Source of the DNA: an uncultured Porphyromonas sp.
Lineage (GTDB): Bacteria; Bacteroidota; Bacteroidia; Bacteroidales; Porphyromonadaceae
Assembly: GCF_947254915.1 (NCBI RefSeq)
Contig: NZ_CAMYEZ010000007.1
Span: 1-34,028, forward strand
Reading direction: 5' to 3'
Length of the DNA stretch: 34,028 nt
Shown here: one piece after another, positions 1 to 7,416 of the stretch
Layout of the letters: the number at the start of each line of letters is the position of its first letter
Numbering within the stretch: position 1 is the stretch's first letter
Position numbers and translations under genes: made by a program
Notes under the pieces: model-generated
The model's input: only the letters and a program-made list of their open reading frames with translations
What the model was told of the DNA's origin: nothing
The model's database searches: none

Positions 1-716
1 TGTATCTCATCGCTGTCGGCATCATAGACAAAGTGGTCGGCATCAACAAAGAGTTGCAGCTTCTCCTCGATCTTCTGATTGAGCGAAACGAAGTTCTCTT
101 GATGCGCCGCCCCAATGTTGGTCAAGATACCGAGCGTCGGCCGTATGATGCGCTGGAGACGTAGCATCTCCATCGGCATTGAGATCCCCGCCTCAAAGAT
201 AGCGAGCGTATGCTCCTCCTCCATATTCAGTATCGAGAGCGGTACTCCGAGCTGCGAGTTGTAGCTCTTTGGCGAGCGCACGATGCGATAGCAACCAGAG
301 AGGAGGTGGTAGAGAAACTCCTTGACGACCGTCTTACCGTTACTTCCCGTGATGCCGATGACTGGGTAGTTGTAGCGCATACGCCAGTGGCTAGCTATCT
401 GCTGGAGTGCACGGAGCGTCTCCTGCACCTGTACAATATTGGCATCAGGATAGCGCTCCACGTAGGGCTCGATCGGCTCGCAAATGAAGAAAGCCCGCAC
501 CCCATGCTCGTAAAGCTGGGGAATATATTTATGCCCATCGCCAGAGGCGGTACGCATTGCGAAGAAGAGGCTGTCGCTCGGCGAAGTGAGCTTACGACTA
601 TCGGTCAAGATATGTCGTATCGGACGCTCGTCGACGAGATGCGTTTGGATAGGACGAAGATACTCAAGAATGTTTTGCAGTGTAGACATTATCGTGTTGT
701 AAATAGGGGTCATCAT
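1..716 (-). CDS. murF: UDP-N-acetylmuramoyl-tripeptide:D-alanyl-D-alanine ligase, probably the MurF half of a MurF/alanine racemase fusion (partial, runs off the left edge)
   Basis: Cytoplasmic Mur ligase that adds D-Ala-D-Ala to the UDP-MurNAc tripeptide in peptidoglycan synthesis. About 238 N-terminal residues are in the window. The ATP-binding loop GITGSNGKT lies at about residues 121-129, and the MurF-type N-terminal pattern (TDSRKL, then DGHKYIPQLYEHG) precedes it. In Bacteroidales this N-terminal type is usually fused to an alanine racemase; that half would lie beyond position 1, so the fusion is inferred. The start at 716 overlaps the GSCFA stop codon as ATGA, which suggests translational coupling; in-frame ATGs at 713 and 689 are possible alternatives, and 689 gives an N-terminus (MSTLQNILEYL) of more usual length. 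Confidence 0.85.
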   Translation of the reverse strand, partial: MMTPIYNTIMSTLQNILEYLRPIQTHLVDERPIRHILTDSRKLTSPSDSLFFAMRTASGDGHKYIPQLYEHGVRAFFICEPIEPYVERYPDANIVQVQETLRALQQIASHWRMRYNYPVIGITGSNGKTVVKEFLYHLLSGCYRIVRSPKSYNSQLGVPLSILNMEEEHTLAIFEAGISMPMEMLRLQRIIRPTLGILTNIGAAHQENFVSLNQKIEEKLQLFVDADHFVYDADSDEI

Positions 717-1711
717 GGTTCTACTACGGAGGCTATGCAGAGCTTCTCTCCATAGCGCTCACGGCAGTGTGCTATGCGCTCAGCGATCTGAGTCTGTAGT
801 CGCTCGGCTCCGTGCGGTGTCTTAGGCCGATGCAGTGCCAGCTTGCGCAGACGCTGGGCCGCCTGGCGCATCTCCACCTCACGCTCCTCTTGGCTTGCCC
901 AGTATGCAACGAAGTGATCGGCTATGTAGGCGATCGCTTCATCAGACGGGTGGGTCAAGTCACTGGCGTAAAAGCGGTAGTCCCGCAACTCATCATGCAG
1001 GATCTCATACGCAGGAAAGTAGTGACAAGCGGGTAGCTCACGACAGAGTGTGTCGCAGAGGATACGCAGCTTGCTCTTTGACAAGTTGCTCTCCGCCAAG
1101 CCGTCCTGCAGATAGCGCACTGGACTAACCGTCAGGACTATCTGCAGCGAATGATGCTTAAGGAGCTGAGAAAGCGTCGCTAGCATACGCTCTTGCAGAA
1201 GATCCAGGGGAAGGTCCCGTCTGTCGAAGAGATGCGCGGGAAGTTGCTGGCAGTTTGCCACGGCATGCCCTCCCTCCGCAAGGTAGTAGACCTGCGTCGT
1301 GCCGAGTGTGATCCAGAGCCAGTCCGCCTCCGCTAGTCGGCTACGAGCCGTATGCCATAGCTGAGCAGTCGCCTCACGTAGCTCCTCTTGGCTCTCGCCA
1401 TAGATAGCGCTGTGGTGGCGCAGACTATAGTAGAGTCCGTCGCGCTCTATAATATAAGGAGTGTAGTCGGGCTGGTTTTGCTCATCGAGGAGCAGATCCT
1501 CCAGCGTATCGCAGATGCTGATCGGATTGTAGAGCGTACCGTAAGGATTGACCAGTACGTCATATCCGAGGTCCCGCATATGCTTGCCTATATGCTCACT
1601 AAAGCAAGATCCAAGCGTCAGGATACGATCCCCATAGTGCCCCGCTATAGAGGTGGGCAGAGGAGCTATCTGAATCGGTGTGAACCACTGTATGGGTCGA
1701 GAGGTGAGCAT
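713..1711 (-). CDS. GSCFA domain protein
   Basis: Protein of 332 residues with the name-giving motif as GSCFS at residues 34-38, near the nucleophile position expected for an SGNH/GDSL-hydrolase-like fold; later blocks LWITLGTTQVYY and TVSPVRY also fit the GSCFA family. The biochemical role of the family is not established. No signal peptide is visible, so it is probably cytoplasmic. Its stop overlaps the start of the murF-type gene by 4 bp, and this pairing is common in Bacteroidales, which hints at a role connected with cell-wall precursor synthesis (inference). A -7 box TACCTTTG lies at 1742-1749, about 30 bp before the start. Confidence 0.85.
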   Translation of the reverse strand: MLTSRPIQWFTPIQIAPLPTSIAGHYGDRILTLGSCFSEHIGKHMRDLGYDVLVNPYGTLYNPISICDTLEDLLLDEQNQPDYTPYIIERDGLYYSLRHHSAIYGESQEELREATAQLWHTARSRLAEADWLWITLGTTQVYYLAEGGHAVANCQQLPAHLFDRRDLPLDLLQERMLATLSQLLKHHSLQIVLTVSPVRYLQDGLAESNLSKSKLRILCDTLCRELPACHYFPAYEILHDELRDYRFYASDLTHPSDEAIAYIADHFVAYWASQEEREVEMRQAAQRLRKLALHRPKTPHGAERLQTQIAERIAHCRERYGEKLCIASVVEP

Positions 1712-1741
1712 CTAGTGAAGTATCAAGGCGCAGAGCCACCA

Positions 1742-1749
1742 CAAAGGTA
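1742..1749 (-). promoter_or_regulatory. Bacteroidota -7 box for the GSCFA/murF operon
   Basis: TACCTTTG on the minus strand matches the Bacteroidota consensus TAnnTTTG and lies 31 bp upstream of the GSCFA start. No convincing TTG -33 element was found 19-21 bp further up, where the preceding terminator lies. Confidence 0.5.
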
Positions 1750-1750
1750 C

Positions 1751-1784
1751 AAAAAAGCGGGTAGCACTCGTCTGAGCACTACCC
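1751..1784 (-). terminator. Rho-independent terminator after the outer-membrane protein pair
   Basis: On the minus strand an 11-bp stem (GGGTAGTGCTC pairing with GAGTGCTACCC, two G-U pairs, 4-nt loop) is followed by GC and six T residues. It lies about 50 bp beyond the stop codon at 1834 and directly before the promoter of the next operon. Confidence 0.75.
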
Positions 1785-1833
1785 ACAATTCAAAGGGAAT
1801 ATCGTATCTGATAGTGGATTAGCGAGCTCTCCT

Positions 1834-2739
1834 CTAGAAGCGCGCCACCACGCCCACCGAGTAGTCTCTCGTGCTCACCTCAGCCTGCGCTGACGGCATG
1901 GTACTGAGCAGACTAAACCGTCCGAAGAGTCCGAAGAAGCCATACCCTATCTCGCCACGCAGATCCAGTCCGAAGGGACGTACATTGAGATCATCGTCCA
2001 CAAGCGTATTGACCCGCTCATCGAGCGAGCGTGTGCGGGACTTTTGCAGGCATACGAACTTCGGAACGATCGATAGCGAGCTCCATGCATTCGTCTCGCC
2101 CCATGAGAGCGACAGCCCTATCGGCATTTCTATGGAGAGGAGGTCTAGCTGCGTCTGCGCATAGCCTACATCCTTAGGCTCCTGCTTTAGGATCGTCTGC
2201 CCCTCATCGTCACGCTGCATAGCGTACTTCTTGTCAAAGGCAAAGCTACTACCCACGAGCGAAGTCCCCACGTTGAAAGCCCACGGACTACGCCCGATCT
2301 GGAGGATTCCATAGACTCCAAGTTCTCCACGAGTAGAGCCCCAGAAGCGCTGCTTGCCACTCCATGCTGGAGCTGTAAAGAGGTTCCAACCGAAGGAGCA
2401 GACAAAGTGATAGGAGACATCTCCCATCAGGGTCTTATAGATGATAGGCTGGCCATCCTGCTTGTGAACGGTGCTAATGCGGGAGCGATTCCAAGCCGTC
2501 TGACGACCACCTCTCGTCCATACCCTATCTATATAGAGTGGCACCTCTTGCTTCTGACCTTTGGGGAGCCGATGCTCCACCTCTATCTGACTATCTTTCT
2601 CACCTCGCATCACATAGACCGTGCGGTCAGCAAGCTGGATCGTATCACACGAGGTCACCGTCTGCCCCGTGGCGCTTAGTGTAGTAAGGAGTAAGGTGAC
2701 TAATGCAAATAAGGGTAATGTATAAACTCTTGAGTACAT
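1834..2739 (-). CDS. Probable outer-membrane beta-barrel protein, family not recognised
   Basis: Protein of 301 residues with a signal peptide (hydrophobic residues about 8-24, likely cleavage after SATG-Q). After a polar segment to about residue 95, the rest alternates short hydrophobic strands and turns (GELGVYGILQIG, IEMPIGLSLSWG, FGLDLRGEIGYGFFGLFGRF) and ends with a terminal Phe, as expected for a beta-barrel inserted by BAM. It lies 13 bp after a gene of almost the same length and general design (2753-3664), so the two are probably co-transcribed and may work together. No catalytic motif was seen. I cannot name a specific function. Confidence 0.7.
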   Translation of the reverse strand: MYSRVYTLPLFALVTLLLTTLSATGQTVTSCDTIQLADRTVYVMRGEKDSQIEVEHRLPKGQKQEVPLYIDRVWTRGGRQTAWNRSRISTVHKQDGQPIIYKTLMGDVSYHFVCSFGWNLFTAPAWSGKQRFWGSTRGELGVYGILQIGRSPWAFNVGTSLVGSSFAFDKKYAMQRDDEGQTILKQEPKDVGYAQTQLDLLSIEMPIGLSLSWGETNAWSSLSIVPKFVCLQKSRTRSLDERVNTLVDDDLNVRPFGLDLRGEIGYGFFGLFGRFSLLSTMPSAQAEVSTRDYSVGVVARF

Positions 2740-2752
2740 AGTGGCGATGCGA

Positions 2753-3664
2753 TTAGAAGGTGATACTTAGTCCAGCCGTGAGGAGTCCCTCATTATTGTA
2801 TCCGCTCATAGCGTCTCTGACGAGGAGTAGTGGCTGAGGTGTATAGTGTACATAGATACCGATAGGCCTAAAGTCTATAAAAGCGCCATAGGTCATCGAC
2901 AGTGGCGGTGTCGCCTCCGTCGTGGTGCGCTCCTTGTGCCGATCGCCATACTGCTTGTGCATCACATACTCCTTGTACTTGATCTGTGGGATTACCTCGA
3001 CACCGAGACGCATACGACTATTCATCATTGGGCGCATCCCCAGTGTGATCGGGAGCGATATGTAGCGTGTCACCAGCTTGCTCTGGCGTAGGCCCATCCC
3101 CTCTTTGTAGTGGTCTTGCGACAGTGCACTAAACTCTTTATTGGTCGTAAAGTAATAACCATCACGCAGACTGTAAGTACGTCCCTCAAAGGCAAAGTCA
3201 AAGCCGACGAAGTAGCGCCCCTTGATGTAGTACCTATACCCTATCGGAGCCACCATATAGTGGTTGAAGCAGGGGGTAGCTGCATGGGCAAAAGCATCGC
3301 CCAGCATCATCGTTGAGCCGAAGTATAGCTTCGGAAAGAGGCGTATCGTGCCCCAACGAAAGCTATTATCATCGTAGATACCGAGTACACCACCTACGCC
3401 CGATAGAGCCTTACGAAGCCCACGATCTATCGAGTGAGCGGACGTCTCCATGCGACGCACACGGTGCTGCTCGTTATAGTCGACTAGGATTACATCGGTC
3501 TGACCTTTACTAGGCTCTATAATAAGCTTATAGTCATCCCGCTCAATGATTGTGTCGGGGGCAAGAGACTCCAGCGGAGTAGCCTCTAACCAGCTCGCAG
3601 AGAGTAGGAGGAGTAAGCCTGCCAGCAGGCTCCCTCGTAGCGAAGCGTGTAAATGATACTGCAT
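2753..3664 (-). CDS. Probable outer-membrane beta-barrel protein, first gene of a pair
   Basis: Protein of 303 residues with a signal peptide (LLAGLLLLLSASWLEA, cleavage probably near residue 29). A short N-terminal region (DTIIERDDYKLIIEPSKGQ) precedes a region rich in aromatic, strand-like segments (GYRYYIKGRYFVGFDFAF, YISLPITLGMRP, MTYGAFIDFRPIGIYVHY), ending SITF with a terminal Phe. This supports an eight- to ten-strand outer-membrane barrel, but the family is not recognised. It is the promoter-proximal gene of the pair: a -7 box TAACTTTG lies at 3711-3718. Its base composition is somewhat richer in A+T than the housekeeping genes nearby. Confidence 0.7.
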   Translation of the reverse strand: MQYHLHASLRGSLLAGLLLLLSASWLEATPLESLAPDTIIERDDYKLIIEPSKGQTDVILVDYNEQHRVRRMETSAHSIDRGLRKALSGVGGVLGIYDDNSFRWGTIRLFPKLYFGSTMMLGDAFAHAATPCFNHYMVAPIGYRYYIKGRYFVGFDFAFEGRTYSLRDGYYFTTNKEFSALSQDHYKEGMGLRQSKLVTRYISLPITLGMRPMMNSRMRLGVEVIPQIKYKEYVMHKQYGDRHKERTTTEATPPLSMTYGAFIDFRPIGIYVHYTPQPLLLVRDAMSGYNNEGLLTAGLSITF

Positions 3665-3710
3665 AGGTTGTCTTGATATGAATCGGTTAAAACAATGTTT
3701 GTTGCACTGA

Positions 3711-3718
3711 CAAAGTTA
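3711..3718 (-). promoter_or_regulatory. -7 box for the outer-membrane protein pair
   Basis: TAACTTTG on the minus strand matches TAnnTTTG, 47 bp before the ATG at 3664. No clear TTG -33 element is present at the standard distance. Confidence 0.5.
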
Positions 3719-3788
3719 GAAAAATATCACTAACCGATGAACGCCTCCTCCACTGGAACAGGGTTGATACAGGATAAGTCCATCAATG

Positions 3789-3991
3789 TCTCTATGGAGA
3801 AAATCGGATGTCGGAGGAAATCGATCAATTCCTCCGTGGAGATCCTGGATTATCCAGTGAGGAACGAAAAAAATCTTCGGAACTTTGATTTGCTTCTTCC
3901 GAAGTTTCATTTCATTCTTCCGAACTTTCATTTCCCGTCTCCGTGGGGAAAGTTCGTTTACACCCTGAAGATTTCCGATTTCCTCGGGAGA
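3789..3991 (+). repeat. Dispersed repeat R1, copy A
   Basis: First of three related non-coding blocks (others at 17153-17412 and 25106-25349). Order of parts: a box beginning TCTATGGA and leading to GGAGGAAATCGATCAATTCC, a hairpin region (CCTCCGTGGA pairing with TCCAGTGAGG), three 21-bp units at 3875-3895, 3896-3916 and 3917-3937 built on CTTCCGAACTTTCATTTC, then CCGTGGGGAAA and TTCCTCGGGAGA. This copy lacks the AT-rich tail ending in AGCGCTA that the other two share. It fills part of the gene-free stretch 3665-4506, just upstream of the promoter at 3711-3718. Nothing else was seen at 3719-3788. Confidence 0.8.
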
Positions 3992-4042
3992 CGTGTAACG
4001 GCTGGGGGGATGCATGGACAGCATCTAGCGAGAGCGCATCCG

Positions 4043-4362
4043 TTGTGTCAAAGCGAGACGTATAACCCTGTGTAGGGACGCACGGAAGTGTTTAGTGGGA
4101 TGGCGTCCATTGTGTCAAAGCGAGACGAGTAACCCTGTGTAGGGACGCACGGAAGTGTTTAGTGGGATGGCGTCCGTTGTGTCAAAGCGAGACGTATAAC
4201 CCTGTGTAGGGACGCACGATCTGTGCGTCCGTTGTATCAAAGGTTACAGCATCGTGGCTTTAACGAGGACGGACGCACAGATCGTGCGTCCCTACAGCCG
4301 TTACTCGTCTTGCTTTGACACAACGGACGCCATCCCACTAAACACTACCGTGCGTCCCTACA
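4043..4362. repeat. Dispersed repeat R2, copy A: 67-bp tandem units and a 94-bp inverted repeat
   Basis: Three direct units start at 4043, 4110 and 4177 with a strict 67-bp period, each beginning TTGTGTCAAAGCGAGACG. The segment 4138-4231 is then repeated in inverted orientation at 4270-4362 with few mismatches around a 38-nt loop; the innermost 24 bp are a perfect inverted repeat, and each arm contains its own small palindrome ACGCAC-GATC-TGTGCGT-like. Related elements lie at 27735-27865 and 33825-34028. It fills most of the gene-free stretch 3665-4506; at 4363-4413 I see nothing. Confidence 0.85.
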
Positions 4363-4413
4363 TTGCGCTACACGTTTCGCCCTAATCGCTACCGCACTCC
4401 GACTCACAGAGCG

Positions 4414-4451
4414 ATAAAAGAAGGGGCAGAAACTGTTTAGGTCTCTACCCC
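4414..4451 (-). terminator. Rho-independent terminator after the lipoprotein gene
   Basis: On the minus strand an 11-bp stem (GGGGTAGAGAC with GTTTCTGCCCC, two G-U pairs, 7-nt loop) is followed by TTCTTTTAT. It lies about 55 bp past the stop codon at 4507 and shields it from the repeat block. Confidence 0.75.
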
Positions 4452-4506
4452 CTGTACTTTGTCGTAGGACTATGTCTCTACAAATATATCGTGCCTGATA
4501 GCTTGA

Positions 4507-4959
4507 CTACTTGACAAGCCTAAAGCCCATCACAGGCTTCGGAGAGACGGCTCCATCTTTCTGATCGTAGAGGAGTAGGATATTAGTATCCCAGTTGACC
4601 TTCATAATAAACTGCTTGACACGCCCTCCTAGCGTTATCGTAGCTGGATAAGCCTTTTGCGTAGCATCATAGCTGTAATACATAGGGAGGGAGTACTGCA
4701 CGCCTTCAGCAGCCATCGTGAACTCGCCATACGTCGGACTAGTGAAGTAAAGCTCGCCCGAAGTTTTACGATCTTTCTCATCAATATCAAGCCCTGGGAT
4801 ATTCATATCGGTCTTCCATCGGGTATTGACGAGTGCCTCCTTGGGGTCTTTTTTCGTAAGCTTATTCTCTTCCTTATCCTTTTTGCAGGAGCTGAGCATC
4901 AGAGTGGTACTGGCTAGCAGTATGGCTAGGCAGATGCGGATCAATTGTTCTTTTCTCAT
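4507..4959 (-). CDS. Small lipoprotein of unknown function
   Basis: Protein of 150 residues with a lipoprotein signal: basic start MRKEQ, hydrophobic stretch, and lipobox LSSC with the acylated Cys at residue 25. The next residues KKDKEEN are charged and acidic, which in Bacteroidota often fits export to the cell surface. The mature part is a small beta-rich domain (TRWKTDMNIPG, GELYFTSPTYGEF, ILLLYDQKDG) resembling lipocalin-like small lipoproteins in style only; no family is claimed. A weak -7-like box (TATCTTAG, 4992-4999) lies 33 bp upstream, so it may be transcribed alone between the gene ending at 5026 and its terminator at 4414-4451. Confidence 0.75.
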   Translation of the reverse strand: MRKEQLIRICLAILLASTTLMLSSCKKDKEENKLTKKDPKEALVNTRWKTDMNIPGLDIDEKDRKTSGELYFTSPTYGEFTMAAEGVQYSLPMYYSYDATQKAYPATITLGGRVKQFIMKVNWDTNILLLYDQKDGAVSPKPVMGFRLVK

Positions 4960-5025
4960 TGTTATTAGGGCGTTTATTGGTTTAACGCTTGCTAAGATAG
5001 TGCTTTCCCAAAATATAGGGCGCTC

Positions 5026-6363
5026 TTAGAGATGCGGGCGCTCGAGCTGACGTATCTCCTGGGCTAGTGCACGCAATGCTTTGCGGGCTGCGGGGAGCTC
5101 ACGCTCGAGCTGTAGGATCATCTCGGTCAGGTCGGCATCGCTACCACTATGCTGGTGGTAGGCGGTGCGGAGGTGAGCCAGTGTCTGCTCCTGCTCGGTG
5201 AGCTGCTTCTGCTGACTCAGATACTGATCGTAGAGCGTCGCAGCCTCGGTGGAGTGAAACTGCTCTCGGCTAGTGTAGATCACATTTGGTGCCACGACAA
5301 AGTTACCCTGAGAAGCGCTGCTGTGGGCAGGCTGTGCAGAGGTATGCTTACCCAGCAAAGCAGCGTAGTCTACGTCTGAGCGCTGCGTGATATGGTAGGG
5401 GCGCAGCATAGCATACTGACGCAGGAGGGCGGGATCGTTGGACGGTACCTCGGTCACCTCGCCATCATTGTAAACAAAGCGGTAGACGGTGACCATGCCA
5501 CGAGGGGCATAGCGGTCGGAGACGAGGTAGCCGAGATGGCGCTCAGCGTTGAAGGCGAGGAGCAGGTCGTTGCCCGAGCTATTGTACGGCAAACCTAGCG
5601 GGACAGGCTGTAGGTAAGCCCCCGAAGCGGTCTGGCGGGTCATATAAAGATCTCGCCCGCCAAGCCCCTGCTTGCTAATAGCTGAGAAGTAGAGCGTGAT
5701 ACCGTCGGGAGCTAGCGTAGGATAAGAGGGAGCCTCGAGACTGTCTGGGATAGCGGTGATGATGCTAGCGTCTGACTGAAGCGTCGTTGGTATCGGATGA
5801 TTGGCTAGAAGATTGCCATAGACGAGACGCACGGGGGCACCGGGACGCTCTCGGAGCGGTCTGATATAGCGATCGCTTCGCTCGGTGAGGAAGCCGAGAC
5901 CTAGGCTGTCACAGGAGAAGACTTTGACGCCCTGTCCATTGAGGTAACTGACCAATTGCTCTCGTGCGACGGTGACGGTGTCAGCCACTTCTAGCCAAAG
6001 GACGTTTCCCATAAGACGTCGCAACGTATACAGTCGCTCAGCGTAGAGATCGGTGGCATGCTGAGCCTTGTGCGCTTTGCTCTGCTTCTCTAGTGAAGCG
6101 GACAGTGCGTCTAGTTGCAACTCTCGGAGGTAGCACTCCCAGAGAGCGGGCAGGTACTTACCATTTTGATGAGCAAGGTACTCATAAGCTGAGACGGCTA
6201 GGTCACTGCGTCCTCGCTTTGTAGCCTGCTCTACGAGCTGCGTGGCGGTAGCTACAGAGGGCTTCGCACGAAAGGCTTGCGCGAGCGAGTCTAGCTTTTG
6301 CCCTTGAACCATAAAGACTGGCAAAGTGAGGAGGCAAAGCAAGATGACGAGTAGACGCTTCAT
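5026..6363 (-). CDS. Secreted PD40 beta-propeller protein with a C-terminal coiled coil
   Basis: Protein of 445 residues with a signal peptide (LLVILLCLLTLPVFMVQG-Q). Residues about 20-140 are helical and repeat-like (TPR-type spacing). The middle holds PD40/WD40-like propeller blades: YPTLAPDGITLYFSAI followed by LGGRDLYMTRQ. The last 70 or so residues are charged and helical (QKQLTEQEQTLAHLRTAY, LERELPAARKALRALAQEI), probably coiled coil. The LGG(R/K)DLY blade motif also occurs twice in the PorE-like protein at 21945-23942, but this protein has no lipobox and no OmpA domain. It is probably periplasmic. A function in envelope assembly or secretion is only a guess. Confidence 0.75.
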   Translation of the reverse strand: MKRLLVILLCLLTLPVFMVQGQKLDSLAQAFRAKPSVATATQLVEQATKRGRSDLAVSAYEYLAHQNGKYLPALWECYLRELQLDALSASLEKQSKAHKAQHATDLYAERLYTLRRLMGNVLWLEVADTVTVAREQLVSYLNGQGVKVFSCDSLGLGFLTERSDRYIRPLRERPGAPVRLVYGNLLANHPIPTTLQSDASIITAIPDSLEAPSYPTLAPDGITLYFSAISKQGLGGRDLYMTRQTASGAYLQPVPLGLPYNSSGNDLLLAFNAERHLGYLVSDRYAPRGMVTVYRFVYNDGEVTEVPSNDPALLRQYAMLRPYHITQRSDVDYAALLGKHTSAQPAHSSASQGNFVVAPNVIYTSREQFHSTEAATLYDQYLSQQKQLTEQEQTLAHLRTAYHQHSGSDADLTEMILQLERELPAARKALRALAQEIRQLERPHL

Positions 6364-6392
6364 GAGAGGATTAGAGATTAGAGGTTAGAGGA

Positions 6393-6437
6393 AGCGTCTC
6401 GGAGTGATCGGACGGGGACCGACAGCTCCGAGACGCT
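6393..6437 (-). terminator. Strong hairpin between the panE-like and PD40 genes
   Basis: A perfect 12-bp inverted repeat (AGCGTCTCGGAG with CTCCGAGACGCT) encloses a second small stem (TCGG/CCGA). On the minus strand it is followed only by TTCCTCTAACCTCT, so the T-tract is poor. It may be a weak terminator or an mRNA-processing hairpin after the gene ending at 6448. Confidence 0.5.
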
Positions 6438-6447
6438 GATACGTAGA

Positions 6448-7410
6448 TTACTGCTGAGCGATGCGCTGCAAGATGCCGGCGTAAGCCTCTGCATAGTGTG
6501 GGGCTGAGAGGCCTAAGCGCTGGCTCTCACGGACCACGTAGCCGACGAGACTCTCGACTTCGCTCTGATGATGATTACGCAAGTCGCTATTCATCGAGGT
6601 GGTCGTGGCGGGTGGCATACGCTCTATGCGACGGAGCGCTGAGGTGACGGGATCGGCATCACTGATGCCCCACCCCTTAGCACGGTACAGCTGGCAGAGC
6701 TCTTCGGTGAGTCCGATGACAAAGGCACGATGCGCACCGAGCAAGCCCTCGACACCGCAGTCGTAGTAGCCTGTCGCAGCAGCTGAATTGGAGAGCATGA
6801 GGAACTTCTTGCGCACTTCTTCCATCGGATCGTCTGGGATGACGAGATCGATGCCCGCAGCTTGGGAGATCCTGAGAAGTCGCTCTTCACTAGCCGTTCG
6901 CTCACTCCCGATGGGTCGTGCCAGAGAGCCTATGTAGAGTCGCTCGTTGTCGGAGTGGCTCTCCACGACACCAGGCTCTGTGCGCCGTGCAGTGACATAA
7001 GCAACACCCGCCCAGCGCTCGACCTCTGCGGGAAGCATCGTGCGGAGCTGCTCATGGATATCTAGTCCATTGAGCAGAGGCAAGACGGCACTCTCTTTGG
7101 TCAGGAAGGGCTGCAGTGAACGAATACTATCGGCTAGGTCATAGCTCTTGGTCACAACGACCAGATAGTCTATCGGCTCCAGCTCCTGCGGATCACAAGT
7201 GACGCAACTGGGTCGCACAACGGTCTCGGCCAGACGAGGCGAGGAGATGCGCAAGCCCTCACTGCGTACACGATCGTAGTGTGCTCCTGGACGCATCAGG
7301 TAGGAGACGCGTAGCTGGTCGGGATGCGCCATGGCGTAGCGTGTCCAAAGCCCGCCGAAGTATCCGCCGACGCCTCCTAAGCCTAGGATAACGATATGAG
7401 GAGGTCTCAT
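6448..7410 (-). CDS. panE: 2-dehydropantoate 2-reductase family protein
   Basis: Cytoplasmic NADPH-dependent reductase of the ApbA/PanE family, 320 residues (usual about 300). The nucleotide-binding loop GLGGVGGYFGG is at residues 10-20, and the C-terminal catalytic region contains EEVRKKFLMLSNSAAATG, where the family has its catalytic Lys. Family role: reduction of ketopantoate to pantoate in pantothenate and coenzyme A synthesis. The family also contains paralogues with other 2-oxoacid substrates, and no other pantothenate gene is in the window, so the substrate is likely but not certain. It starts 6 bp after lpdA and is probably co-transcribed with it. Confidence 0.8.
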   Translation of the reverse strand: MRPPHIVILGLGGVGGYFGGLWTRYAMAHPDQLRVSYLMRPGAHYDRVRSEGLRISSPRLAETVVRPSCVTCDPQELEPIDYLVVVTKSYDLADSIRSLQPFLTKESAVLPLLNGLDIHEQLRTMLPAEVERWAGVAYVTARRTEPGVVESHSDNERLYIGSLARPIGSERTASEERLLRISQAAGIDLVIPDDPMEEVRKKFLMLSNSAAATGYYDCGVEGLLGAHRAFVIGLTEELCQLYRAKGWGISDADPVTSALRRIERMPPATTTSMNSDLRNHHQSEVESLVGYVVRESQRLGLSAPHYAEAYAGILQRIAQQ

Positions 7411-7416
7411 GGCTAA

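Noticed and set aside
210..755. 181-codon plus-strand open frame
   Set aside because: It is antisense to the murF-type gene, whose ligase motifs are clear.
4043..4243. Possible CRISPR array from regularly spaced repeats
   Set aside because: The 67-bp units are repeated in full and have no unique spacers; no cas gene is present.
3665..4506. Replication origin because of many repeats and palindromes
   Set aside because: No DnaA-box cluster or dnaA/dnaN neighbours; the same repeats occur at several dispersed sites.
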